From positions 1,578,001-1,642,000 of the forward strand of contig NZ_JABTEZ010000001.1 in assembly GCF_015711605.1 (NCBI RefSeq): DNA of 64,000 nucleotides, read 5' to 3'. The stretch is from Planomonospora sp. ID67723 (GTDB lineage Bacteria > Actinomycetota > Actinomycetes > Streptosporangiales > Streptosporangiaceae). The notes beneath the pieces were generated by a model, which made no database searches, was not told where the DNA came from, and saw only the letters and a program-made list of their open reading frames with translations. The position numbers were made by a program, and so were the translations under genes. Below are positions 34,824-42,939 of this stretch, in pieces (positions within the stretch are counted from its first letter, which is position 1; every line of letters begins with the position of its first letter).

Positions 34824-35189
34824 TTAATCCGCATGTTCTTCTTCGCCGTCAGGTGGAAGCACGCTGCAAGCGCTATTGATCTCTCCTGTTGCGATCATGT
34901 CCCGCACGGCGTCGATCATCGAGGCGAAGCCCGGCTCACGGATGACGATCAGATCGGAGCACCAGAAGTACCGGCCGCCGAGGTTCTCACCTGTACTCTT
35001 CCAGCGGTCCATGACTCTGCCGACGACATCAAGGGTCATGAAGGTGGCGTAACGACGAGTGCCATCCGGAAGGGTGATGGTCGCGTCGGCCTCCTCGGTG
35101 CTCTCGGGTTCCTGCCCCTCCCATCGAGGGATCAGCATCTCGAAGTCGGGCTCGCTGACCCGATAGAAAGGACCGTCGATCTCGATCAT
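34824..35189 (-). CDS. Unknown small acidic protein
   Basis: 121 residues beginning MIEIDGPFYRVSEPDFEMLI. It has no signal peptide or membrane span; acidic overall, ends PPDGEEEHAD. GAGTGAG upstream selects ATG 35189 over the longer frame. Size, acidity and cargo position are those of many immunity proteins, but no toxin is next to it. Confidence 0.62.
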   Translation of the reverse strand: MIEIDGPFYRVSEPDFEMLIPRWEGQEPESTEEADATITLPDGTRRYATFMTLDVVGRVMDRWKSTGENLGGRYFWCSDLIVIREPGFASMIDAVRDMIATGEINSACSVLPPDGEEEHAD

Positions 35190-35329
35190 GCGGCTCACTC
35201 TGCCTACGGTGCCGAGGTACTGCAACAGAGGCACGCAACCGCCCGCATCCGTACCCGTCCAGCACTGTTCAGGGCCGAGCTGCGAGTCTCTGATCACGGC
35301 CCGATGGTCCTGACAAGGAAGTGGTCATT

Positions 35330-35478
35330 CCTTGATCACGTGCCAGATGCGTGCCAGAACAGGCGGGGAACCGCGTTCACTCACGGGGACTCACGGCCAA
35401 TCGGCCAACTCTGACCTGCACCCCCGTTTCCCCAGCTCAGAGCAGCGGGATCAGCAGCCGATTCCCAAGCTGACAGCG
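35330..35478. other. Short scar resembling integrase tail plus tRNA-Gly fragment (b)
   Basis: GTGCCAGATGCGTGCCAG at 35342, GTTTCCCCAGCTCAGAGC near 35426 and ATTCCCAAGCTGACAGCG at 35461-35478 repeat the order of blocks seen at 32455-32600. The final block resembles the tRNA-Gly(CCC) anticodon arm and stops three bases before a gene end. Confidence 0.45.
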
Positions 35479-35480
35479 CA

Positions 35481-35855
35481 TTACGCCGGATAGTCCGTGT
35501 TCCACGGGTAGGCCAGGTGCTCAAGCGGCACACCCCATGCTTGAAGCAGCCCTATGAGTTCTGCCTCATCGTGAGCCAGTACCCGCTTGATCTCCCTGCT
35601 TCCCACGTCGTAGTCCCAGCCGTCAAGGTGCTCGGCGACGAACTCTCGATACGCAAGCCGGAAGGCGCGCCCCGCATCGCTTCGTGTCCATCCCTCCCGC
35701 TGAGCGGCAACATCGACCTCCATCAGGATCGGGCGAATCTCGACCCATGCCCGGCACTCCGGCCGGCTCGCCTCCACCTCGGCGACGAGGAACCGACCGA
35801 GCCGAAGCGCATTCAGCTTGTCCACGGGAAGCGCCTCGGCAGGCTCATCGGTCAT
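35481..35855 (-). CDS. Unknown cargo protein
   Basis: 124 residues beginning MTDEPAEALPVDKLNALRLG. Helical and acidic (RSDAGRAFRLAYREFVAEHL, HDEAELIGLLQAWGVPLEHL), no known domain. GGAG precedes ATG 35855. It is the last gene before the right att site. The look is that of a small regulatory or immunity protein. Confidence 0.68.
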   Translation of the reverse strand: MTDEPAEALPVDKLNALRLGRFLVAEVEASRPECRAWVEIRPILMEVDVAAQREGWTRSDAGRAFRLAYREFVAEHLDGWDYDVGSREIKRVLAHDEAELIGLLQAWGVPLEHLAYPWNTDYPA

Positions 35856-35924
35856 CGAGCACTCTCCGGTCACACCGTCAACCCATCCCTGATACCGCCG
35901 GGCCAGCAGATGTCCTACCCATCT

Positions 35925-36052
35925 TCTGGGAGCCACCTTGGGAGCCACCAGAACGGACGACCACGAACCGAGCCGTACGGATCCGAACGGCCGGAGTCCC
36001 GACGAGCAGCACGGCGGACGGATCTGAACGATCCTGGACGTCGTTCGGAGAC
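35925..36052. repeat. Right-end arm of element 1
   Basis: The 128 bases before att copy B (starting GGGAGCCACC...) align with the bases before att copy C (about 40866-40985) at roughly three quarters identity. They probably contain integrase arm-binding or excision sites shared by the two elements. Confidence 0.65.
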
Positions 36053-36098
36053 CTTGTAAACAGAAGGTCAGGGGTTCGATTCCCCTCGTCGGCTCGCA
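36053..36098. repeat. att site copy B (tRNA-Thr 3' half)
   Basis: Identical over 46 bases to 21082-21127. It lacks the 5' half of the tRNA and so is the right junction of element 1 and the left one of element 2. Confidence 0.88.
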
Positions 36099-36103
36099 GG
36101 TGA

Positions 36104-36140
36104 AAGGCCCCTGAACAGGCGATACGCCATCAGGGGCCTT
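36104..36140. terminator. Terminator copy after att B
   Basis: Same 11-bp stem as after the tRNA-Thr gene (AAGGCCCCTGA / TCAGGGGCCTT). Confidence 0.8.
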
Positions 36141-36170
36141 CTGTTTCCGGTGCTCAACCGGTGTCCTCGG

Positions 36171-36444
36171 AGACGAGGCCACCCGGCGGACCGCGCTGGA
36201 GCAGGCCGCCGCATTACTGCCGGACAGGGCCGCCGACGAGGACATGCTGTACCTGTCACTGGATCGCCACCCCCCGGCCCGCCGGCGCGGCAACTGCCTG
36301 GTGCGCTTCGGTGACCCCGGTACCGTCGAGGACCTGCGCTCCTCGCTGGCCGGAATGGATGGCACCTACAGCCGCGCCGAGTCCGCACTCCGCTGCGACC
36401 CGGGACATGCTCTGCTGGTTGGAGAGGAGCCGGAGTGCCGATGA
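36171..36444 (+). pseudogene. 5'-truncated unknown gene at the element 2 junction
   Basis: An open frame without start begins right at the junction with the integrase stub: DEATRRTALEQAAALLPDRA, followed by DEDMLYLSLDRHPPARRRG and ending VGEEPECR. It overlaps the next gene by ATGA, so the two were an operon. The N-terminus was lost when the integrase and left part of the element were deleted. A shortened product could start at ATG 36244. Confidence 0.55.
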
Positions 36445-36857
36445 TCGGAGACGGTGGGTTGTCAGAGGCTCTCGCGCGGCTTGTACGGTCCTTCGCGGAC
36501 GAGGAACTCTCCCTGAACCGGGAGAACCCAAACGCGGAGGCGCGAAGCAACCTGGTGGTGTTCGACTTCGACCCCGAAGATTTCGATGCGCTACTCGTCG
36601 GGCAAGCTCTCGATGCGGTCGGCGACCAACTCAACGAGCGGTTCGCCGACGTCCCAGGACCGGTGACGTTCTACGCCTGGTACGACGAACAGGCCGGCCA
36701 GTTGCGTTGCTCGGTGGCCTCTGCGGAGCCGGATGATCTGCCATTCGGAGGTCAGCCATGGCCTGTGAACACTCCCGCGCCCGTGCTGGCTCTGATGGCT
36801 GCGATGCGCAGCCCGGTGTGGTGCCTTGGGTTGACCTCGAAGATGTCCCTGCCGTAG
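36441..36857 (+). CDS. Unknown protein, probably frameshifted near its C-terminus
   Basis: 138 residues beginning MIGDGGLSEALARLVRSFAD. The last about 25 residues (MAAMRSPVWCLGLTSKMSLP) look unlike the rest. The alternative frame over the same bases reads GVVPWVDLEDVPAVETADPN and continues to a stop at 36926-36928, giving an acidic, natural-looking tail. A single-base change near 36790-36820 would join them. The unknown family is seen in islands with immunity-like genes. Confidence 0.6.
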   Translation: MIGDGGLSEALARLVRSFADEELSLNRENPNAEARSNLVVFDFDPEDFDALLVGQALDAVGDQLNERFADVPGPVTFYAWYDEQAGQLRCSVASAEPDDLPFGGQPWPVNTPAPVLALMAAMRSPVWCLGLTSKMSLP

Positions 36858-36943
36858 AAACCGCTGATCCGAACGAGGAAGCCGAGTACCCGTTCCCGGT
36901 TTTCGCCGTGAGGGTCGCACGGTCCTGACAGGGCCACCGTAGC

Positions 36944-37136
36944 GTTGCCGAATTGTTCTTGTACGGATCAAACGGCGGCGCGCGCGCCGCCGTACCCGGC
37001 CGCCTGCCGCCTGCCGCCCGCCGCCCGGGCATGCGGCCTGGAGGCCGGTCCTGGCCGACGGCGCCCCGGGCCGTGACCGCACTCCGCATCCGCCGTACCG
37101 AACCAGCGCGCCGACGACCGGCCCGCCACCGAGTCC
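36944..37136. repeat. Dispersed repeat R2 with GC hairpin
   Basis: It starts GTTGCCGAATTGTTCTTGTA like R1, then carries a 22-base perfect palindrome of G and C (36972-36993) and a GC-rich tail, and ends at the stop codon of the minus-strand gene 37137. The 36929-37136 gap has no gene. Confidence 0.7.
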
Positions 37137-37766
37137 TCAGTAATTCTCCTGCGACTCCAACACCCCGTCCTCGGCCCAACGCCACAAACGCCTATGCTCT
37201 CTGGCCTTCTGTATCTCAGAAGCCACCACCGCATGCGCTATCCAGTCACCTAGCTCCGGCAGAGCAGTCTCTCGCAGTCCCCGCCGAACCTCAGCACGAT
37301 CTACTGACCGAACCGGGTGAACGGTCACCGCGATCCCGTAGATGTTTGGGTGCATCCCGCCTGCACGCCCAGGGCGCCAAGAGGCCTCCAGCGTCCAGCG
37401 CAGCGGCATCTCACCCCAAAATTGCAGCTCACGAACATGCTTAAAGCTCTCACCGAGCCCTTCCACCAGATCTGACCTGGTCAGGGGCCATGAGGCGCCC
37501 CGCGCCAATCTGCGGTCACGAGCAGACACATCCACCCCGTATGACTCGTCTTCACTTAATCTCGTGATCGTAACCACCAGTTCCTCAGCGGAGGGTTCCC
37601 CAAAGCCTGGTTGCGCTCTTACGATCGCCCGAGGATGGCTGATCTCCGTACCGGGCCGGGGTGATCGACGGGTCGGTACCTCGTTCCTCAGCACCGGCCC
37701 ACCGAAGATCGGGGTATCACAGTCTTCCGAACTGCTCCTCCGATCAGCGAAAAATCGAAAGCCCAC
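37137..37766 (-). CDS. Unknown cargo protein
   Basis: 209 residues from GTG 37766, which overlaps the previous gene by 23 bases; a later start is possible. The body (VVTITRLSEDESYGVDVSAR, LVEGLGESFKHVRELQFWGE, HPNIYGIAVTVHPVRSVDRA) is a mixed alpha/beta domain. The segment GPVLRNEVPTRRSP near the N-terminus recurs as a remnant beside repeat R1. I do not recognise the family. Confidence 0.6.
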   Translation of the reverse strand: MGFRFFADRRSSSEDCDTPIFGGPVLRNEVPTRRSPRPGTEISHPRAIVRAQPGFGEPSAEELVVTITRLSEDESYGVDVSARDRRLARGASWPLTRSDLVEGLGESFKHVRELQFWGEMPLRWTLEASWRPGRAGGMHPNIYGIAVTVHPVRSVDRAEVRRGLRETALPELGDWIAHAVVASEIQKAREHRRLWRWAEDGVLESQENY

Positions 37767-38352
37767 CGCCCGGCAGGCAGACGAAGCGTAAATCGTCAGG
37801 ACCGCAGGTGCTCCACGCCTCGTATTGAGGATCGGGTTCCACGTTCAGGTGCATCCCGGTGCCGAAGACCAACCGCAGCGCACCGGACTTGAAGGCAACC
37901 GACGACAGGAGTGTCGCGCCGAAGAGGGCCAGAGCCGGCGCCACCTCCTGACGCTCAGGGGCCAGCCGGACCGGCTCCGCATCAGGAGCACTCAGCGAGC
38001 CTCTGGTGAGCGTCGCCGTAGACTCGATGTCCACCTGGGCGTCACCGTCGAGGAGCAACGTCAACTGATGGCTCACCCGGACTTGGATCACCTGCATTCC
38101 CCTGTAGGGCAGCAGCCAACGGTCCTCCAGCTCAGCCAGCTCTGCCGGTGTGTCCATGGTGCCGTCTGATCGGATGACCGCTTCCCGGTGCAACGGGTCA
38201 GCAGCCGAATGATCCTTCCTGCGGTGGTTCACCGAGACCACCATCCGAAGCGTCTCGTCGCCATGCGGAAACACGTAGGCGAGGACTTTGTACTCCCGGC
38301 CGTCCTCGCCGATGACGCTCTCCCAGTCCTTGTCACCGTTCTCTTCCATCAC
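37744..38352 (-). CDS. DUF6188-like protein
   Basis: 202 residues. The motif IQVRVSHQLTLLLDGDAQVD followed by IESTATLTRGSL and the late LRLVFGTGMHLNVEPDPQYE with WSTCGPDDLRFVCLPGGGLS resembles the DUF6188 family, which is often found as orphan genes in actinobacteria. The function is unknown; an immunity-protein role has been guessed for related families. A start at ATG 38349 is equally possible. Confidence 0.65.
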   Translation of the reverse strand: MMEENGDKDWESVIGEDGREYKVLAYVFPHGDETLRMVVSVNHRRKDHSAADPLHREAVIRSDGTMDTPAELAELEDRWLLPYRGMQVIQVRVSHQLTLLLDGDAQVDIESTATLTRGSLSAPDAEPVRLAPERQEVAPALALFGATLLSSVAFKSGALRLVFGTGMHLNVEPDPQYEAWSTCGPDDLRFVCLPGGGLSIFR

Positions 38353-38718
38353 AGCAAGCTCGTCGTAGCGTGCGACACGCCGCCACCGGTCCAGGTACTC
38401 CTCCGCGATCCCGTCGCGACCTTCTCGGTCAGCTTCACCGGATCATCCTGCCGCCCGTGCCATTGGCCAGGGTGACGAAGGGTCAGTCACGGTTGCTCAC
38501 GACCGGCCGAACACCCACTCGCGGTCCGGGTACAGCCGGAGACCGGACCGATATGCAAGCAGGGCGTCAGGAGTCCTGTCCCTGGGTTCCAGCCCCTGTC
38601 TTATGGGCTCCAGGCCGTTTCGATCGGTGCTGGTCGGACGAAAGGGGCCAACCATGTCAACCAGATGTCATCACGCTCCGTCTCTCCTGTGTCCCCATCT
38701 GTCACAACAGGAGCCGTC

Positions 38719-39600
38719 TTGCGCATCCGATCGATTCTCTCGGCCGTCACGCTGGTCGGCGGCTTGGCCCTGTTGCACCAACCGGCGCACGCCATCACCG
38801 CGGGGGCGCGACAGGACGCCACCGTCATCACCGACATCGTCGAATACCAGTGCACGGCAACCGGCGCAGCCGAGAAACAGGATGTCAGAGTCAAGATCGA
38901 GATGAAGATGCCGATCGACGCCGAGGCCGGCAGGCAGATGAGCATCGGCTGGCGCGGAACCTACCTCGATGACGCCACCGCCTTGAGAGCACCCGCCACG
39001 GGACTGGCCGACGGCACCAAGCTGTACACCTACGCCTCCATCAGCGAACTCCCCGGACTGACCTCCGCCACCGGAGTGAGTGACCTCGCCACCCTCGGCC
39101 CCGGCCAGATCGTCCCCCTCCCGGCGGCCGCGGTCTTGTTGAAGACCACCCCCTCCAGGGCGGGCACCGCGACGGTACGGCCAGCCGCCCTCAATCTCGG
39201 TACCCGGCCCACCGAGCCGACGATCCAGTGCGAGGTACGCAACGCCGACGCCCTGACGACCTACCCCCTCACCATCGTCTCCGCGGACGGCCTGCCGACC
39301 GATCCCTCCCCGGTGACACCGCCCCCCACCGCCACGACGACCGCAAGCGCCCGGCCGACCCAGACCGTCACCGCCACCGTGACCGCCCAGCCGGTCCGAC
39401 CCACTGCGGCAACGGAGACGGAAGCCCCACCGCAGCCGGGCGGCAAGGTGATGAAGACCCCGCTGGGAGGAGCCGCGACCGGAGGCGGCGGCGAGGCCGG
39501 CCCCGACGGACGAGTGCTCGTATCGGCCGGCTTCCTGCTCACCCTCACCGCCGCCACCGGACTGCTGCTGTGTCGCCGCCGTGTTGTTCTCAGGCGATAG
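38719..39600 (+). CDS. Secreted surface protein with Thr/Pro stalk and C-terminal anchor
   Basis: 293 residues from a TTG start that follows AGGAG by five bases. Signal peptide (RIRSILSAVTLVGGLALLHQ, cleavage after PAHA), an unknown beta-rich ectodomain (DIVEYQCTATGAAEKQDVRV, two Cys), a Pro/Thr/Ala stalk (about 205-250), and a C-terminal membrane helix with a basic tail (FLLTLTAATGLLLCRRRVVL). There is no LPxTG motif. It would present the ectodomain on the cell surface, e.g. for mating-pair recognition or exclusion, but this is inference. The 365-base gap upstream has no gene I can support. Confidence 0.72.
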   Translation: MRIRSILSAVTLVGGLALLHQPAHAITAGARQDATVITDIVEYQCTATGAAEKQDVRVKIEMKMPIDAEAGRQMSIGWRGTYLDDATALRAPATGLADGTKLYTYASISELPGLTSATGVSDLATLGPGQIVPLPAAAVLLKTTPSRAGTATVRPAALNLGTRPTEPTIQCEVRNADALTTYPLTIVSADGLPTDPSPVTPPPTATTTASARPTQTVTATVTAQPVRPTAATETEAPPQPGGKVMKTPLGGAATGGGGEAGPDGRVLVSAGFLLTLTAATGLLLCRRRVVLRR

Positions 39601-39774
39601 GCCGTCCGGCGCTCGCCCTTCGACCGGCCACCACGGCGGACGTGGGGAGCCGCGCAACATGCGTGCAATGATCAAGGCCGTCGCCAACGCGAAGAGAAGC
39701 CCCGCCGCAGGTCAGAGACTACGATTCGCCTGCAACGGTCACGCCCTGTAAAACCGCCGGCGGTTCGACGTCGT

Positions 39775-39825
39775 GCCCGTCGCGTGCCCGATAGGGCGGG
39801 AAACCAAGGGGTGCAGCGGGGAGTC
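39775..39825. other. Third integrase-tail-like scar
   Basis: CGTGCCCGTCGCGTGCCCG with GGAAACCAAGGGG just after it resembles the block at 32455-32520 (CGTGCCCGTTGCGTGCCCG, GGAACCAAGGGG). On the minus strand it reads GTRRARR. The region 39601-39903 has no gene otherwise. Confidence 0.35.
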
Positions 39826-39903
39826 GCCGGGAACGCGATCAGTAGGCTGATCTGCATATTCGCAGGTTGCGCAAGATCGGCATGCGTCTTTGCAAACGAG
39901 ACG

Positions 39904-40227
39904 TCAGGAGCCTGGGAACATTCGGCGTCGTTGCTGCCACCACGGCCATTCAGGTGAGGCGCGCGGGTTGGGCGAGGTTCGAGCGATGAAGCGTCCGTCG
40001 ATGGAGAAGATCACGGTGTACAGGTGCGGTCTGGCCCAGTGCGGCAAGGCGGCGAGCGCCTGTTCGAGCCGCCGGCGGGGCTCGTCTCCGCAGCACTCAG
40101 GGCACATACGGGTCGGGGCGATCCGGTCGGCGGTGCCGGGGAGCACCGCTTGCATCCAGGCCAGCAATGCCGCAGCCACCTCACCCGGCCGCATGCGAGT
40201 GTGCTCCAGAGCGACCACCGCGGCCAT
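39904..40227 (-). CDS. Unknown small protein
   Basis: 107 residues beginning MAAVVALEHTRMRPGEVAAA. It has a CPECCGDEPRRRLEQAL cluster and HLYTVIFSIDGRFIARTSPN, and ends with a Trp-rich basic tail. No good ribosome binding site is seen for ATG 40227. The frame has sensible amino-acid use, but expression is uncertain. Confidence 0.5.
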   Translation of the reverse strand: MAAVVALEHTRMRPGEVAAALLAWMQAVLPGTADRIAPTRMCPECCGDEPRRRLEQALAALPHWARPHLYTVIFSIDGRFIARTSPNPRASPEWPWWQQRRRMFPGS

Positions 40228-40402
40228 GGCCCGGCGTCCAAGCCCGGGAACATGATGGATCGAAGCTCTGTGGGTTCGGCACGCCGATCCTCGCGTGCCG
40301 ACCGCAGCAGGGCGCCTACGCGGCATGGCCCTTTCTGATCGACGTCATGGCTTCATGATCGCATGCTGAGAAGCCGCCCGCCCCCTTGGAGAAGATGGCC
40401 AT

Positions 40403-40852
40403 ATGGATCACGCGGAGATCATTATCGGCCGAGACCGGCAGTCCGATCATGTGCGGATCCAGGTTCTCGGTCGCATGCATCCTGGCCGCACCGACTTCTG
40501 GGACGGGAACTGGCTGACCGCACCCATCCACGTGCAGGTCGGCGGGTTCACCGCCAGGATCGCCGCAGGGCTTCGCGTCCAGGAGCTCCGTGACTTCCGG
40601 GCGGATGTGGAGCGCCTCTACGCGCAGGTCAGGGGAAGCGCCACCCTTTCCTCTATGGAGCACTGGATCGAGCTCACCGTCGAGTGTCATCCCACCGGCT
40701 CTCTGTCGATCTCCGGGACAGTAGCCGATGACCCGGGGAGGTGGAACACCCTTCACTTCGTGATCGAGGACTTGGATCAAACAGACCTTCCGCCCCTCGT
40801 GGACGCACTCGTCGCCGTAGAGGAGCGGTTCCCGGTCCTGGGGCGCGGATGA
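40403..40852 (+). CDS. WapI/DUF6228-like immunity-type protein
   Basis: 149 residues beginning MDHAEIIIGRDRQSDHVRIQ. The pattern FWDGNWLTAPIHVQVGGFTA, DFRADVERLYAQ, EHWIELTVECHPTGSLSISG and FVIEDLDQTDLPPLV resembles immunity-like families (WapI, DUF6228) that neutralise contact-dependent toxins. No toxin gene is nearby, so it would act as an orphan immunity gene. GGAGA lies upstream. Confidence 0.65.
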   Translation: MDHAEIIIGRDRQSDHVRIQVLGRMHPGRTDFWDGNWLTAPIHVQVGGFTARIAAGLRVQELRDFRADVERLYAQVRGSATLSSMEHWIELTVECHPTGSLSISGTVADDPGRWNTLHFVIEDLDQTDLPPLVDALVAVEERFPVLGRG

Positions 40853-40985
40853 GTGCTTTCCGGGAGCCACCGTGGGGCCACCCGAGCGGACGATCACGAA
40901 CTAGGCCGGACGAACCTGAACGACCGGAGTCCCGGTGAGTAGCACGGCGAACGGCTCTGAACGATCCTGGAGAGCGTCCGGGGAC

Positions 40986-41031
40986 CTTGGAAACAGAAGC
41001 TCAGGGATTCGATGCCCCTCGTCGGCTCGCA
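40986..41031. repeat. att site copy C
   Basis: It matches copies A and B at 42 of 46 bases (CTTGGAAACAGAAGCTCAGG and so on). The sequence before it is homologous to the right arm of element 1. The sequence after it (TCCGGACAAT...) matches that after copy D. Confidence 0.82.
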
Positions 41032-41036
41032 GGAGA

Positions 41037-41073
41037 AAGGCCCCTGAACAGGCATCACGCCGTCAGGGGCCTT
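41037..41073. terminator. Terminator copy after att C
   Basis: Stem AAGGCCCCTGA / TCAGGGGCCTT as after the intact tRNA, followed by TCTGTTT. Confidence 0.8.
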
Positions 41074-41146
41074 CTGTTTATCCGGACAATCTCGTGATCT
41101 CGCCAACAGCGGCAGATGCCGACCGCACCCGACCCGAGGAGGCTCG

Positions 41147-41359
41147 TTGACCCTGGGAGGGCATCCCGGCACATGGACCTATGATCCCGAAGCCGAAGCC
41201 GCATACGTCTACCTTCGTGGTCCGATTGCGCCAGGTGGCGTAGCGGAGACGATCGAAGTGGACGACGCCATGGTGAACCTTGATCTGGACGAGAACGGCC
41301 GGGTAGTCGGCATCGAGGTCATCGCCGCGTGGCCTGAGCCCACGAAGTCCGAAGCATGA
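41147..41359 (+). CDS. DUF2283 domain protein
   Basis: 70 residues. The domain is WTYDPEAEAAYVYLRGPI, ETIEVDDAMVNLDLDENGRV and VGIEVIAA, exactly the DUF2283 pattern. The TTG start at 41147 has GAGGAGG upstream. Members often accompany toxin-antitoxin or HTH genes, but none is adjacent here; a partner may have been lost. Confidence 0.78.
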   Translation: MTLGGHPGTWTYDPEAEAAYVYLRGPIAPGGVAETIEVDDAMVNLDLDENGRVVGIEVIAAWPEPTKSEA

Positions 41360-41384
41360 CCAAAGGCCTTCCTGGTGTGGGAGG

Positions 41385-41996
41385 GCCTTTGACGGGGCGA
41401 GGCTCACCACGCGGGAACGTCCTCCCTTGGTCCTGCCTTCCATGCGCTTGCCCTCGATCACGGCGGTTGTCCCCGTGATCCGGATCTGAGGCGCGTCCAG
41501 GCCGACGTCAGCCCGCCGCAGGGGAGCAGTTCCCCGCGACGGGCGCCCGTATGGGCCGCCGGCCGGGAGAACGCCGACAACCGGTGTTCGCTGGCCACGT
41601 CGAGGAACTTCCGAAGGCGGGCGGGAGTCCGCACGGGGCCGAGTTCGTCCGTCTCGACGCGGGGCGGCTTCGCCCGCGCCGCCGGATTGTCCGGAAGGCT
41701 CTCGCCGACGGTGACCGCGTCCCCGAGAGCCTTCCGGAGCACCGTGTGAACGTGCTTGACCGTGTTGGAGGAGAGGATGCCACCGTTCCCGTCTCCCGCC
41801 GGTCAGCAGCTCCCGCTAGAACGCGGTGAGGTCGCCGACCGCAGGGCCTGAAACCGTGGTCTGTCGATCCGGGGCGCGATACAGAGCCGGATCATCACCC
41901 GGTAGCCGTTGAGTGGACGCGGCTTGATCCCGGCTGCGTGCCCCTCGATCCACTCGACGACCGTGATCGTGTTCCGGTCGACGTACTCACCCCGTC
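41385..41996 (-). pseudogene. Decayed tyrosine integrase
   Basis: Minus-strand fragments in different frames line up with an integrase: EYVDRNTITVVEWIEGHAAG and KPRPLNGYRVMIRLCIAPRI (SAM-like domain), VLRKALGDAVTVGESLPDNP, HTGARRGELLP (catalytic Arg region), then ITGTTAVIEGKRMEGRTKGG and RSRVVSLAP. The C-terminal HxxR and Tyr region is missing and stops or shifts occur near 41465, 41740 and 41810. It is therefore inactive. Confidence 0.8.
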
Positions 41997-42014
41997 AGGC
42001 GTTCACACATCGGG

Positions 42015-42422
42015 CTAGTTGTATCGTTTGGTGCACTGATAGGCGATCCAGCGGCCGCCGCCGGCGTTGGCAATAGCGTTCCTCTTCGCTCTGGCGGGTG
42101 TGCTCCCCCGGCCGCCCCAATAGACGTTTCTCCTGGAGTTGTAGGCGACAGCACCACAGCCGTTGGCGAAGGTGGTGAGGACTTTGCAGCTGGAGTGGCC
42201 GCACTCCCTCAGTGCCCGCCGCTTGGCGGTAGCCGCTGTTCCGTAGTCCCAAGACCTGCCGATGTCGCCGTCCCGCGACACGGCGATGGCGCCGTAATAG
42301 TAACGTGCTGCACTTTCCCCCGTCGTAGCGGCAGTAGCTGCTGCGGGGGATGCCGCAGCCAGCACCCCGCTCGCCATGAAGGCGCAAGCGGCGATGGCAG
42401 TGAGCTTCTTGCCTAACTGCAT
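42015..42422 (-). CDS. Secreted DUF4189 domain protein
   Basis: 135 residues. Signal peptide (KLTAIAACAFMASGVLAAAS, cleavage near PAAA), then the DUF4189 domain: YYGAIAVSRDGDIGRSWDYG, KRRALRECG, CKVLTTFANGCGAVAYNSRR, CTKRYN. AAGGGG precedes ATG 42422. The family is secreted, Cys-bonded, and of unknown function. The 42423-42939 gap up to att copy D holds nothing I can support. Confidence 0.8.
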   Translation of the reverse strand: MQLGKKLTAIAACAFMASGVLAAASPAAATAATTGESAARYYYGAIAVSRDGDIGRSWDYGTAATAKRRALRECGHSSCKVLTTFANGCGAVAYNSRRNVYWGGRGSTPARAKRNAIANAGGGRWIAYQCTKRYN

Positions 42423-42939
42423 GGTGTTTCCCCTTCGTGTCGTCCGAGCGGACGGCAGCGTCGTGCTGGTGGGGAGAGTCTGCGGTGTGCCACTTGCAGA
42501 CCACTTAAACCGATAAATGACCAAAGGGGGGAGTTCGGCCGTGGCCCATCAAGACGCCACCGCCGCCACCACGACCTGACCGGGCACGGACGGCAAGTCC
42601 TGGCAGAGGGGACCGTACGGCTCACCCGCCTGGCCGCCACCGCGCAGCGCCGCCCCCGCCTCCAGCCCGGAACGGGGATGTGGCGGACGCCTACGAGCGG
42701 TGCTGCCGCTGGGCGTGGAGCTGCTGTCGAGGTGGACACTCCCTTTGGCTTACGGGCTCGGCACATGGGGCATCTCGGCGACCAAGCGGCAGTCATGCGA
42801 CCGGCATGATCTTGAGGATGCCGGTGCGGCTGCAAGCTGATACAGCGACACCGCCACACGCGACCACACGACACCGGCCCGTATCCACCACTCCACCGGG
42901 GCGAGAGGTTGCCGATGAGGTGTTCGGCCTTCCCCGGTG

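Larger units (their letters stand above)
21082..36098. mobile_element. AICE of the pSAM2 type inserted in tRNA-Thr (element 1)
   Basis: The element is bounded by 46-bp identical direct repeats (21082-21127 and 36053-36098) that comprise the tRNA-Thr 3' half. It encodes a tyrosine integrase, excisionase, replication initiator, FtsK/SpoIIIE-type DNA translocase, Pra-like protein, GntR repressor and Nudix protein, the set that defines AICEs. About 15 kb long, which is usual for AICEs. All core functions look intact. Cargo between about 27400 and 35860 consists mostly of unknown small proteins. Confidence 0.88.
36053..41031. mobile_element. Second, decayed element in tRNA-Thr (element 2)
   Basis: Bounded by att copies B and C. 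Right after copy B come the terminator and 25 bases identical to the end of the element 1 integrase region, including the codons for SEDTG and stop, and then unrelated sequence. So an integrase gene nearly identical at its end has been deleted. The right arm also matches that of element 1. No int, rep or tra remains; only cargo genes are left. Confidence 0.65.
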
